Below, one piece after another: positions 33,301 to 45,422 of a stretch of 64,000 nt of DNA. Below the pieces are notes generated by a model. That model was not told the DNA's origin and made no database searches. It worked only from the letters and a program-made list of their open reading frames with translations. Both the position numbers and the translations under genes were made by a program. Source of the DNA: Chamaecyparis obtusa (Eukaryota > Streptophyta > Pinopsida > Cupressales > Cupressaceae). Numbering within the stretch: the first letter of the stretch is position 1; each line of letters starts with the position of its first letter. The stretch is taken from positions 62,001 to 126,000 of the forward strand of contig BSBK01000524.1 in assembly GCA_027943335.1 (NCBI GenBank). Direction: 5' to 3'.

Positions 33301-34322
33301 CTGTCTGTTCTGCCTTGGCACTGAGGACATTCAAATGCCCTATGACCTTATTCTCCACAGTGAAAACATGTTCCACGGAAGCCACCTCTTCCAGATCCCT
33401 GTCCTCTTCCTCTTCCTCTCTGATCTCTATTATTCTGATCCTGAAAATGATTGGAATTATTTTCTCTCTGATTCTGACTGCTACTGGCCTCGTCCTTCTT
33501 TTTCAGATCTTCATTTCGGCCACCATATGACCGTCCACCAGATCGTCCACCGCGACCTCTTCCGTTTTGTCTACTCTCAAACTTCTTATTCAGCTTTTCC
33601 TCTACTTTTAGTTCAAACTGGTATGCCTCTTCAATACTGTTCATTCGAACCAGATTCAGCTCCTCCTGAATGCTTGGCCTTAACCCATTAAGGTATCGGG
33701 CAACTTTCTCCTTATCAGCTTCTGCATGGCCTGTTCTGATGAGAAGTCGATAGAACTCCTCTGTATACTCCTGAACAGATCTTCCTGCTTGCTTCAAACT
33801 CTGCATTTTCTTCAGTAGGTCAAGCTCATAATCAACAGGAATGAATTGTCGCTTCAATTTATCCACCATCCGATCCCATCTCGTGATTTTATCTTTCCCT
33901 CTTCTATTTCGCTCCAATTGAATTTCTTGCCACCAGATCTTCGCATGACCTTTCAGTCTGGCCTTCGCAAATTTGACCCTATCAGGATCGTCAACATCTT
34001 CGTACTCAAAATATTCCTCACATTCATTGATCCAGTCAATCAATTCCTCTGGGTTAAGTTTTCTAGAAAATGTAGGAACCTCAATCTTAGGTCTTTTCCC
34101 AATCTTGGAAATGGCCCGAAAAAGTCTTTCTTCCTCCTGGTTCACAATTTCAACTTCTCCTGCTTCATATTCTTCTTCGGCTTCATCCTCGCTTTCATCT
34201 CTAACATTAAGATTCACTCCTCTGTGAATCTCTTCTTGCAATGCTCGCACTTGTCTCTGCAGCTGTCTAACCTCAGGTGTCACAACACCAGCTCTTCCGC
34301 TACGTTCTCTTCGTGGAGGCAT
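33301..34322 (-). pseudogene. Chromovirus gag, unit 1
   Basis: The start is taken as the ATG at 34322 (MPPRRERSGRAGVVTP). A longer in-frame ATG at 34397 lies only about a dozen bases from the primer site and is less likely. Domains: an N-terminal acidic coiled segment (LQRQVRALQEEI, DESEDEAEEEYEAGEVEI), the retrotransposon gag core (EELIDWINECEEYFEYEDV, KIWWQEIQLERNRRGKDK, YTEEFYRLLIRTGHAEADKE), an Arg/Gly-rich linker (GRGRGGRSGGRSYGG), then a CCHC knuckle CFHCGE-stop-GHRAFEC. The TAA in the knuckle at 33345-33347 is private to this unit. Unlike units 2 and 3, this copy reads SSSQNQRENN with no stop in the linker. Gag forms the particle that packages element RNA. Confidence 0.93.
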
Positions 34323-34409
34323 TTTCGCGATGCGCGCTGAAACCCTTACCACGGTCCTGGTGCAAACTGCCTCACAGTCGGTGATCTGTTTACACACTCA
34401 AGAAAACTT

Positions 34410-34421
34410 GCTCTGATACCA
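34410..34421 (-). promoter_or_regulatory. Primer-binding site, unit 1
   Basis: On the minus strand, tggtatcagagc two bases after LTR B; a perfect initiator Met tRNA match. Confidence 0.93.
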
Positions 34422-34423
34422 CT

Positions 34424-35282
34424 TGATGAAGGGTGCTCCCCTTAATACCACAAACACATAACAGAAATAGAGAAACAACAACAATAATATGCAAGAACGG
34501 AAAATTGGCTTCTTATTATCTCCACAAATGTGGAATTACAAACTTTCAGAATTACAATATGCAAAGCCACATGGGCATTCCTTAAAACATTCTGTACGAC
34601 AAAGCCTCAAATCAATACCCAGATCTACTACCCAGAACTATTCTGAACTGCCTAAGACAATAATACAGCCTTCTTTATATAGGCAATTTTCCACCGCCTG
34701 GGAAGGTTCCAGAATTTTAGCCAATAAGGCCGACCAAACTTAGAATTATTTTATTTTACATTTTATTACATCATAGTCGGCTCAAGACAACCTTTGAAAC
34801 CCGAACAGAAATTTTGAAGAAAATTATTTTTCGCCATTTCGGGTGGCCCAACTTCCGAAGACCATAAGTCATCACCAGTTGACCCGATCGGCTATTATAA
34901 CCCCATTTCAGAAATGCCACGAAGCACTCTACAGGCTTAACCGGCGCAAGCACTTGTCACTCAAATTTTTGACCTCATCCGGGGCCTCTAAAGCCTTCAA
35001 AACTGAGATCAAAGTTTCTGTACCCTGCTGCCAATACCAAAAATCTTCAATATCTTCCAATATACACTTGATCTGGCAATGAAACTTTACTAGCAGACTT
35101 ATATGACCAAAATCAACCTCCAAGAAAGAAATCAGATCATTTTGAGCACATACAAAAATTACCAAAAATAGTAACTTTCCATAAATAGCAGCTCTGCACA
35201 AAATAGCCCTTATTGAATACAAAAACAGAAATATTTTTGGGTGATGCAAGATTGCTCTCACACCCAGGATGCTCCTGCATCA
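34424..35282 (-). repeat. Array LTR B (shared by units 1 and 2)
   Basis: 859 bp; 5' LTR for unit 1 and 3' LTR for unit 2. Right-end text reads cacccagg, as in LTR D. The TATA region has a substitution (cctatataaag on the minus strand). Confidence 0.95.
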
Positions 35283-35320
35283 GACACCCGGGGTAATTTG
35301 AGAAGTGACCCTGTCACGAC

Positions 35321-38300
35321 TCAGGTGTGAAGAGGAAAACCAAGACGGCTAACCTCCTCCTTTGTCAGCCATGATGAATCTTCAACATGTCGTCCTTTCC
35401 ACTTGACCAGATATTCTTCATATGTCCTGTTCCTCGTGCTTCTGCCAACACGACTGTCCAGTATATCTTCGATCTCCTTAGTGTCTGAACTAGTTGCTGG
35501 AATACTCCACTGTGCTGCTGTGATCCATCTTCAACACCTCCTTCATGATACTCTGTCAGATCTGAAATGTTAAACATTGGTGAAATATTTAGCTCAGTAG
35601 GCAATTCTACCTCATATGCGTTTCCTGAATCATGTTTCTTCAGTATCCTGCATGGTCCAAACTTCTTCATTTTCAGCTTGTTATATGTACCAACTGGAAA
35701 CCGCTCCTTCCGCAAATGAACCATGACTTCGTCACCAACTTGAAATCCTTTATACCTCCTTTTCTCATCTGCCTTAGCCTTATCTTGTGCATTCATCTTG
35801 GTAATATGCTTTCTCACCTCTTAATGGATGTTCTTCAAGTGTTCTGCAAAATCTTCAGCTTCAGCACTACTTATTCCTCCTTTATCTATCTTCCTCAATT
35901 CAGATGCATTTCTTGGACTACTTCCATATACAATCTGGAATGGTGATTTACCAGTGCTCCTGTTGACAGAATTATTGTATGCAAATTCCGCCTATGGTAA
36001 AATCAGATCCCATCCTGTTGGCTTATCTCCAACCAAACATCTCAGCAAATTTCCCAAACTTCTATTCACCACCTCTGTCTGTCCATCAGTCTGTGGATGA
36101 TGTGATGAACTGAACTTCAAATCTGTCTTCAACTTCTTCCAGAACGTACGCCAGAAATATCGAACAAACTTAGTGTCCCGATCTGAAACTATGGTCTTTG
36201 GCAAACCATGAAGTCTCACTACTTCTCTGAAAAATAATTCTGCTACATGAACAGCATCATTAGTCTTCTTGCAGGGAATAAAATGTGCCATCTTTGAAAA
36301 TCTGTCAACTACCACAAAAATTGAATCGTGTCCCCGCTGTGTCCTCGGTAAACCAAGAACAAAATCCATGCCGATATCCTCCCAAGGCTTCTCTGGTACA
36401 GGTAATGGCTGATACAACCCTGTATTGTGCTTCACTCCTTTCGCCATCTGACATACTCTGCAACTCTGTACAAACTTCTTCACATCTTGCTGCAACTGTG
36501 GCCAATAATAATTCTCACTAACCAAACCAAGGGTTTTATCAGGACCAAAATGTCCAGCCAATCCCCCGCTATGCTTCTCCTTGATGAGATTCTCCCTCAT
36601 AGAACTTCGTGGAATGCACAACTGACTCCCTCTGAATAGCATATCATCCTGGATGATGAAATCCAACCATTTTGTCATGTCTAGAGTAACAGTTTCTGTA
36701 CAAGCTTTCCAAGCTTCACCAAAATCAGGATCCTCTGGATACAAATTCTTGAGTTCCTTGAACCCAACCACTTCAATCTGCATTTCTGTCAGCAATAGTT
36801 GCCTTCTGCTAAGAGCATCTGCAACCCTATTAGACTTTCCACTCCTGTGTTTCAAAACAAATGTATAACTTTGCAAAAACTCAACCCATTTCAAATGCTT
36901 TTGATTCAATTTTCCTTGACTATTCAAATATTGCAAAGCTTGATGATCAGTATACAAAACAAACTCCTTAGGAAGCAGATAATGTCTCCACTTCTTTAAT
37001 GCCTGAACTATAGCATAAAATTCCTGATCATAAACAAAATATTTTCTCTTGGCATCATTTAACTTCTCACTGAAATAAGCAACAGGTTTACCTTCTTGGC
37101 TCATAACAGCTCCTATTGCAGTACCACTAGCATCACAATCTACCTGAAACACCTTGTTAAAATCTGGAAGTGCTAAAACAGGTTTTTCTGTAACTTTTTG
37201 TTTCAATATTTGAAAACTCTTTTCTGCTCCTTTAGTCCACTTAAACTCTTTCCTATCCCCTCTCATTGTTTCAGTCAAGGGTCCACAAATACTGCTAAAA
37301 TTTTTGATAAACTTTCTGTAAAAGCTAGCTAGACCGTGAAAAGATCTTACCTAAGTAGCACTCCTTGGAGTAGGCCATTCAAGGATAGCTTGCACCTTCT
37401 CTGAGTCCATTTTTAGACCTTCTGCTGAAACTACAAATCTCAAATACACTAACTCTTTCTTCACAAAATTGCACTTCTTCAAATTAATTAACAATTTCTC
37501 TTCTCTCAACTTCTCAAATACCATACGAATATGCATCATATGCTCATCCAATGTCTTACTAAAGATCAAAATATCATCTAGGTAAACAATGACAAACTTA
37601 CCCAAAAATTCTTTCAGAACCTCGTTCATGAGCCGCATGAAAGTGCTCGGTGCATTGGTTAGCCCAAAAGGCATGACTAACCACTTATACAATCTTTCCT
37701 TTGTCTTGAAGGCAGTCTTCCATTCATCTCCTTCTCTGATCTGAATCTGATGATATCCACTCTTCAGATCTATCTTTGAAAAATACACAGCTCCACTCAA
37801 ACAGTCCATAATATCATCCATTCGTGGCAATGGAAACCTGTACTTGATTGTGATTTTGTTTATTGCTCTGGAATCTGTACACATCATCCACTCTCCATTC
37901 TTCTTTGGTGCTAATAACGCGGGTACAGCACAGGGACTCACACTCTCTCGAATCAATCCTTTCTGTAACAACTCATGTACTTGTCTGTTGAACTCCTCAC
38001 TTTCTGCAGGTGTCATTCTGTGCGCTGCCTTATTCGGTAAACTCGCTCCTGGGATCAAGTCCATCTGATGACTGATCTTCCTGACTGGTGGTAATCCATC
38101 AGGCACATTATCGGATACAATATCCTGAAACTCATTCAACAAATCTGCAACTTCTACAGGAACATCTTCTACTTCCTCTTTACCAGCTTTTGGAATTAAA
38201 GCAAAACATATATGCTCATGCCTCATACCATCTAGGAAATTTCTTCCATCAACAAAAGTTATCCTTGCATTACCACATACCTTTTCTTCAGTCTCCTTCA

Positions 38301-38825
38301 ATAGTTTTAGCTTATGTCGCACTCCATCCTTTGTCAGGGAATAGGTATTCGCACGACCATCATGTACAGCACATCTGTCAAACTGCCATGGTCTACCTAA
38401 CAACATATGACATGCATCCATAGAGATGATATCACATAGCACCTCATCTTGGTACCCGCCGATCTTGAACTTTACCAGGCACTGTTCACTGACCATGACC
38501 TTGTGGTCATCCTGCACCCAGGCAATCCGATATGGATGTGGGTGTTTCTGTCTCTTGAGCTTCAACTTTGTCACCATCTCTTCTGACACCAAATTGTCAG
38601 TGCTTCCACTATCGATAATCACATCACAACATTTACCTTCACACTTGCACCTGGTGCGAAACAAGCTCCTCCTTTGCTCAGGTTCATTCTCACCACTCAA
38701 CATGACTCTTCTGTTAATCAACGTTTCTCCTCTTTCAGCATCTTCAGAGTTTGATGATCTGGCATCTTCATCTACATGTGCAACTCTGGCCTGGCCTTCA
38801 TTTCTCCTGTCTTTTCTGCCTTGGC
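35321..38825 (-). pseudogene. Chromovirus pol, unit 2 (PR-RT-RH-IN-chromodomain)
   Basis: A 456-codon open piece (38721-37351) covers protease (VIIDSGSTDNLVSEEMV) and RT to just past YLDDILIF (37573-37584), ending at RSAT-TAG as in unit 1. A 428-codon piece (37278-35992) covers RNase H and most of integrase. It reads WRTFWKKLKTDL where units 1 and 3 have a stop, and ends at LP-TAG-AEF as in unit 1. The chromodomain region keeps Arg after VKWKG (CGA, versus TGA in units 1 and 3), but a small deletion near 35525 shifts the frame just before it. LAGHFG is intact in the zinc region. Overall this is the best-preserved integrase of the three, though still not functional. Confidence 0.93.
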
Positions 38826-39828
38826 GCTGAGGACATTCAAATCCCTTATGACCTTCTTCTCCACAGTGAAAACATGTTCCACGGAAGCCACCTCTTCCAG
38901 ATCCCTGTCCTCTTCCTCTTCCTCTCTGATCTCTATTATTCTGATCCTGAAAATGATTGGAATTATTTCCTCTCTAATTCTGACTGCTACTGGCCTCGTC
39001 CTTCTTTTTCGGATCTTCATTTCGGCCACCATATGACCGTCCACCAGATCGTCCACCGCGACCTCTTCCATTTTGTTTGCTCTCAAACTTCTTATTCAGC
39101 TTTTCCTCAACTTTTAGGGCAAACTGATATGCCTCTTCAATACTGTTCATTCGAACCAGATTCAGCTCCTCCTGAATGCTTGACCTTAACCCATTAAGGT
39201 ATCGGGCAACTTTCTACTTATGAGCTTCTGCATGGCCTGTTCTGATGAGAAGTCGATAGAACTTCTCTGTATACTCCTGAACAGATCTTCCTGCTTGCTT
39301 CAAACTCTGCATTTTCTTCAGTAGGTCAAGCTCATAATCAACAGGAATGAACTGTCGCTTCAATTTATCCACCATCCGATCCCATCTCGTGATTTTATCT
39401 TTCCCTCTTCTATTTTGCTCCAATTGAATTTCTTGCCACCAGATCTTCGCATGACCTTTCAGTCTGGCCTTCGCAAATTTGACACTATCAGGATCGTCAA
39501 CATCTTGGTACTCAAAATATTCCTCACATTCATTGATCCAGTCAATCAATTCCTCTGGGTTAAGATTTCTAGAAAATGTAGGAACCTCAATCTTAGGTCT
39601 TTTCCCAATCTTGAAAATGGCCCGAAAAAGTCTTTCTTCCTCCTGGTTCACAATTTCAACTTCTCCTGCTTCATATTCTTCTTCGGCTTCATCCTCGCTT
39701 TCATCTCTGACATTAAGATTCACTCCTCTGCGAATCTCTTCTTGCAATGCTCGCACTTGTCTCTGCAGCTCTCTAACTTCAGGTGTCACAACACCAGCTC
39801 TTCCACCACGTTCTCTTCGTGGAGGCAT
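38826..39828 (-). pseudogene. Chromovirus gag, unit 2
   Basis: Begins MPPRRERGGRAGVVTP at 39828 and is open to 39214, where AEAHK is followed by TAG (units 1 and 3 read AEADKEKVARYL). Downstream the frame continues with the coiled segment SIEEAYQFALKVEEKLNKKF, hits a second TAG after SSSQN (shared with unit 3), and ends in an intact CCHC knuckle CFHCGEEGHKGFEC around 38880-38840. Sharing the SSSQN stop with unit 3 but not unit 1 is one of the markers of mosaic ancestry within the array. Confidence 0.93.
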
Positions 39829-39915
39829 TTTCGCGATGCGCGCTGAAACCCTTACCACGGTCCTGGTGCAAACTGCCTCACAGTCGGCGATCTGTTTACA
39901 CACTCAAGAAAACCT

Positions 39916-39927
39916 GCTCTGATACCA
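39916..39927 (-). promoter_or_regulatory. Primer-binding site, unit 2
   Basis: Minus-strand tggtatcagagc two bases after LTR C. Confidence 0.93.
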
Positions 39928-39929
39928 CT

Positions 39930-40785
39930 TGATGAAGGGTACTCCCCTTAATACCACAAACACATAACAGAAATAGAGAAACAACAACAATAATATGCAA
40001 GAACGGAAAATTGGCTTCTTATTATCTCCACAAATGTGGAATTACAAACTTTCAGAATTACAATATGCAAAGCCACATGGGAATTCCTTACAACATTCTG
40101 TAGGACAAAGCCTCAAATCAATACCCAGATCTACCCAGAACTATTCTGAACTGCCTAAGACAATAATACAGCCTTCCTTATATAGGCAATTTTCCATCGT
40201 CTGGGAAGGTTCTAAAATTTAAGCTAATAAGGCCGACCAAACATAGAATTATTTTATTTTACATTTTATTACATCATAGTCAGCTCAAGACAACCTTTGA
40301 AACCCGAACAGAAATTTTGAAGAAAATTATTTTTCGCCATTTCGGGTGGCCCAACTTCCGAAGACCATAAGTCATCACCAGTTGACTCGATCGGCTATTA
40401 TAACCCCATTTCAGAAACACCACGAAGCGCTCTACAGGCTTGACCGGCGCAAGCGCTCGTCACTCAAATTTTCGACCTCATCCGGGGCCTCTAAAGCCTT
40501 CAAAACTGAGTTCAAAGTTTCTGTACCCTGCTGCCAATACCGAAAATCTTCAATATTTTCCAATATACACTTGATCTGTTAATGAAACTTTACTGGCAGA
40601 CTTATATGACCAAAATCAACCTCCAAGAAAGAAATCAGATCATTTTGATCACATACAAAAATTACCAAAAATAGTAACTTTCCATAAATAGCAGCTCTGC
40701 ACAAAATAGCCCTTATTGAATACAAAAATAGAAATATTTTTGGGTGATGCAAGATTGCTCTTACACGCAGGATGCTCCTGCATCA
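39930..40785 (-). repeat. Array LTR C (shared by units 2 and 3)
   Basis: 856 bp with a private 3-bp deletion (gatctacccag) and a private ggtactcc start. Right-end text cacgcagg matches LTR A. I count about 26 differences to LTR A by eye. Confidence 0.95.
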
Positions 40786-40823
40786 GACACCCGGGGTAAT
40801 TTGAGAAGTGACCCTGTCACGAC

Positions 40824-43800
40824 TCAGGTGTGTAGAGGAAAACCAAGACGGCTAACCTCCTCCTTTGTCAGCCATGATGAATCTTCAACATGTCATCCTT
40901 TCCACTTGACCAGATATTCTTCATATGTCCTGTTCCTCGTGCTTCTGCCAACACGACTGTCTAGTATATCTTCGATCTCCTTAGTGTCTGAACTAGTTGC
41001 TGGAATACTTCACTGTGATCTCATCTTCAACACCTCCTTCATGATACTCTGTCAGATCTGAAATGTTAAACACTGGTGAAATATTAAGCTCAGTAGGCAA
41101 TTCTACCTCATGCATTTCCTGAATCATGTTTCTTTACTATCCTGCATGGTCCAAACTTCTTTATTTTCAGCTTGTTATATGTACCAACTGGAAACCGCTC
41201 CTTCCGCAAATGAACCATGACTTCGTCACCAACTTGAAATTCTTTATACCTCCTTTTCTCATCTGCCTTAGCCTTATACTGTGCATTATCTTGGTAATAT
41301 GCTTCCTCACCTCTTCATGGATGTTCTTCAAGTGTTTTGCAAAATCTTAAGCTTCAGCACTACTTATTCCTCTTTTATCTATCTTCCTCAATTCAGATGC
41401 ATTTGTTGGACTACTTCCATATACAATCTGGAATGGTGATTTACCAGTGCTCCTGTTGACAGAATTATTGTATGCAAATTCTGCTTGTGGTAAAATTAGA
41501 TCCCATCCTGTTGGCTTATCTCCAACCAAACATCTCAGCAAATTTCCCAAACTTCTATTCACCACCTCTGTCTGTCCATCAGTCTGTGGATGATGTGATG
41601 AACTGAACTTCAAATCTGTCTTCAACTTCTTTCACAATGTACGCCAGAAATATCTAACAAACTTAGTGTCCCGATCTGAAACTATGGTCTTTGGCAAACC
41701 ATGAAGTCTCACTACTTTTGTGAAAAACAATTCTGCTACATGAACAACATCATTAGTCTTCTTGCAGGGAATAAAATGTGCCATCTTTGAAAATCTGTCA
41801 ACTACCACAAAAATTGAATCGTGTCCCCGATGTGTCCTCGGTAAACCAAGAACAAAATCCATGCCGATATCCTCCCAAAGCTTCTCTGGTACAGGTAATG
41901 GCTGATACAACCCTGTATTCTGCTTCACTCCTTTCGCCATCTGACATACTCTGCAACTCTGTACAAACTTCTTCACATCTTGCTGCAACTGTGGCCAATA
42001 ATAATTCTCACTAACCAAACCAAGGGTTTTATCAGGACCAAAATGTCCAGCCAATCCCCCGCTATGCTTCTCCTTGATGAGATTCTCCTTCATAGAACTT
42101 CGTGGAATGCACAACTGACTCCCTCTGAATAGCATATCATCCTGGATGATGAAATCCAACCATTTTGTCATGTCTAGAGTAACAGGTTCTGTACAAGCTT
42201 TCCAAGCTTCACCAAAATCAGGATACTCTGGATACAAATTCTTGAGTTCCTTGAACCTAACCATTTCAATCTGCATTTCTGTCAGCAATAGTTGCCTTCT
42301 GCTAAGAGCATCTGCAACCCTATTAGACTTTCCACTCCTGTGTTTTAAAATAAATGTATAACTCTGCAAAAACTCAACCCATTTCAAATGCATTTGATTC
42401 AATTTTCCTTGACTATTCAAATATTGCAAAGCTTGATGATTAGTATACAAAACAAACTCCTTAGGAAGCAGATAATGTCTCCACTTCTTTAATGCCTGAA
42501 CTATAGCATAAAATTTCTGATCATAAACAGAATATTTTCTCTTGGCATCATTTAACTTCTCACTGAAATAAGCAACAGGTTTACCTTTTTGGCTCATAAC
42601 AGCTCCTATTGCAGTACCACTAGCATCACAATCTAGCTGAAACACCTTGTTAAAATCTGGAAGTGCTAAAACAAGTTGTTCTTTAACTTTTTGTTTCAAT
42701 ATTTGAAAACTCTTTTCTGCTCCTTTAGTCCACTTAAACTCTTTCCTATCCCCTCTCATTGTTTCAGTCAAGGGTCCACAAATACTGCTAAATTTTTTGA
42801 TAAACTTTTTGTAAAAGCTAGCTAGACCGTGAAAAGATCTTACCTCAGTAGCACTCCTTGGAGTAGGCCATTCAAGGATAGCTTGCACCTTCTCTGGGTC
42901 CATTTTTAGACCTTCTGCTGAAACTACAAATCCCAAATACACTAACTCTTTCTTCACAAAACTGCACTTCTTCAAATTAATCAACAATTTCTCTTCTCTC
43001 AACTTCTCAAATACCATACGAATATGCATCATATGCTCATCCAATGTCTTACTAAAGATCAAAATATCATCTAGATAAACAATGACAAACTTACCCAGAA
43101 ATTCTTTCAGAACCTCGTTCATGAGCCGCATGAAAGTGCTCGATGCATTGGTTAGCCCAAAAGGCATGACTAACCACTCATACAGTCCTTCCTTTGTCTT
43201 GAAGGCAGTCTTCCATTCATCTCCTTCTCTGATCCGAATCTGATGATATCCACTCTTCAGATCTATCTTTGAGAAATACACAGCTCCACTCAAACAGTCC
43301 ATAATATCATCCATTCGTGGCAATGAAAACCTGTACTTGATTGTGATCTTGTTTATTGCTCTGGAATCTGTACACATCCTCCACTCTCCATTCTTCTTTG
43401 GTGCTAATACCGCGGGTACAGCACAGGGACTCAGACTCTCTCGAATCAATCCTTTCTGTAACAACTCATGTACTTGTCTGTTCAACTCCTCACTTTCTGC
43501 AGGTGTCATTCTGTGCGCTGCCTTATTCGGTAAACTCGCTCCTGGGATCAAGTCCATCTGATGACTGATCTTCCTGACTGGTGGTAATCCATCAGGCACA
43601 TTATCGTATACAATATCCTGAAACCTATTCAACAAATCTGCAACTTCTACAGGAACATCTTCTACTTCATCTTTACCAGCTTTTGGAATTAAAGCAAAAC
43701 ATACATGCTCATGCCTCATACCATCTAGGAAATTTCTTCCATCAACAAAAGTTATCCTTGCATTACCACATACCTTTTCTTCAGTCTCCTTCAATGGTTT

Positions 43801-44317
43801 TAGCTTATGTCGCACTCCATCCTTTGTCAGGGAATAGGTATTCGCACGACCATCATGTACAGCACATCTGTCAAACTACCACGGTCTACCTAACAACATA
43901 TGACATGCATCCATAGAGATGATATCACATAGCACCTCATCTTGGTACCCGCCGATCTTGAACTTTACCAGGCACTGTTCACTGACCATGACCTTGTGGT
44001 CATCCTGCACCCAGGCAATCCGATATGGATGTGGGTGTTTCTGTCTCTTGAGCTTCAACTTTTTCACCATCTCTTCTGACACCAAATTGTCAGTGCTTCC
44101 ACTATCGATAATCACATCACAACATTTACCTTCACACTTGCACCTGGTGCGAAACAAGCTCCTCCTTTGCTCAGGTTCATTCTCACCACTCAACAGGACT
44201 CTTCTGTTAATCAACGTTTCTCCTCTTTCAGCATCTTCAGAGTTTGATGATCTGGCATCTTCATCTACATGTGCAACTCTGGCCTGGCCTTCATTTCTCC
44301 TGTCTATTCTGCCTTGG
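40824..44317 (-). pseudogene. Chromovirus pol, unit 3 (PR-RT-RH-IN-chromodomain)
   Basis: Carries the longest open piece of the window, 727 codons (43815-41632), spanning the protease-RT linker, RT (YLDDILIF at 43066-43077), RNase H and most of integrase. It reads [19 protein letters not shown] and LPQAEFAYNN where units 1 and 2 have stops. Disabling changes: GRPW-TAG between protease and RT at 43876 (private), WRTL-TGA at 41632 (shared with unit 1), AEA-TAA near 41347 (private), and the chromodomain VKWKG-TGA (shared with unit 1). A 6-bp in-frame loss lies near 41018. Zinc region HSGGLAGHFG and CRVCQMAKG are intact. Confidence 0.93.
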
Positions 44318-45321
44318 CGCTGAGGACATTCAAATGCCCTATGACCTTCTTCTCCACAGTGAAAACATGTTCCACGGAAGCCACCTCTTCTAGATCCCTG
44401 TCCTCTTCCTCTTCCTCTCTGATCTCTATTATTCTGATCCTGAAAATGATTGGAATTATTTCCTCTCTAATTCTGACTGCTACTGGCCTCGTCCTTCTTT
44501 TTCGGATCTTCATTTCGGCCACCATATGACCGTCCACCAGATCGTCCACGGCGACCTCTTCCGTTTTGTCTGCTCTCAAACTTCTTATTCAGCTTTTCCT
44601 CTACTTTTAGGGCAAACTGGTATGCCTCTTCAATACTGTTCATTCGAACCAGATTCAGCTCCTCCTGAATGCTTGGCCTTAACCCATTAAGGTATCGGGC
44701 AACTTTCTCCTTATCAGCTTCTGCATGGCCTGTTCTGATGAGAAGTCGATAGAACTTCTCTGTATACTCCTGAACAGATCTTCCTGCTTGCTTTAAACTC
44801 TGCATTTTCTTCAGTAGGTCAAGCTCATAATCAACAGGAATGAACTGTCGCTTCAATTTATCCACCATCCGATCCCATCTCATGATTTTATCTTTCCCTC
44901 TTTTATTTCGCTCCAATTGAATTTCTTGCCACCAGATCTTCACATGACCTTTCAGTCTGGCCTTCACAAATTTGACCTTATCAGGATCGTCAACATCTTC
45001 GTACTCAAAATATTCCTCACATTCATTGATCCAGTCAATCAATTCCTCTGGGTTAAGATTTCTAGAAAATGTAGGAACCTCAATCTTAGGTCTTTTTCCA
45101 ATCTTGTAAATGGCCCGAAAAAGTCTTTCTTCCTCGTGGTTCACAATTTCAACTTCTCCTGCTTCATATTCGTCTTCGGCTTCATCCTCGCTTTCATCTC
45201 TGACATTAAGATTCACTCCTCTGCGAATCCCTTCTTGCAATGCTCGCACTTGTCTCTGCAGCTCTCTAACCTCAGGTGTCACAACACTAGCTCTTCCGCC
45301 ACGTTCTCTTCGTGGAGGCAT
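44318..45321 (-). pseudogene. Chromovirus gag, unit 3
   Basis: Starts MPPRRERGGRASVVTP at 45321 and is open to 44467, where SSSQN is followed by TAG as in unit 2. The gag core (KIWWQEIQLERNKRGKDKIM, YTEKFYRLLIRTGHAEADKE) is otherwise continuous, making this the most intact gag of the three. The knuckle CFHCGEEGHRAFEC is complete. The Arg/Gly linker reads GRGRRGRSGGRSYGG with one Gly to Arg change. Confidence 0.93.
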
Positions 45322-45408
45322 TTTCGCGATGCGCGTTGAAACCCTTACCACGGTCCTGGTGCAAACTGCCTCACAGTCGGCGATCTGTTTACACACTCAA
45401 AAAAACCT

Positions 45409-45420
45409 ACTCTGATACCA
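45409..45420 (-). promoter_or_regulatory. Primer-binding site, unit 3
   Basis: Minus-strand tggtatcagagt two bases after LTR D; one mismatch at the last base of the 12-mer. Confidence 0.9.
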
Positions 45421-45422
45421 CT

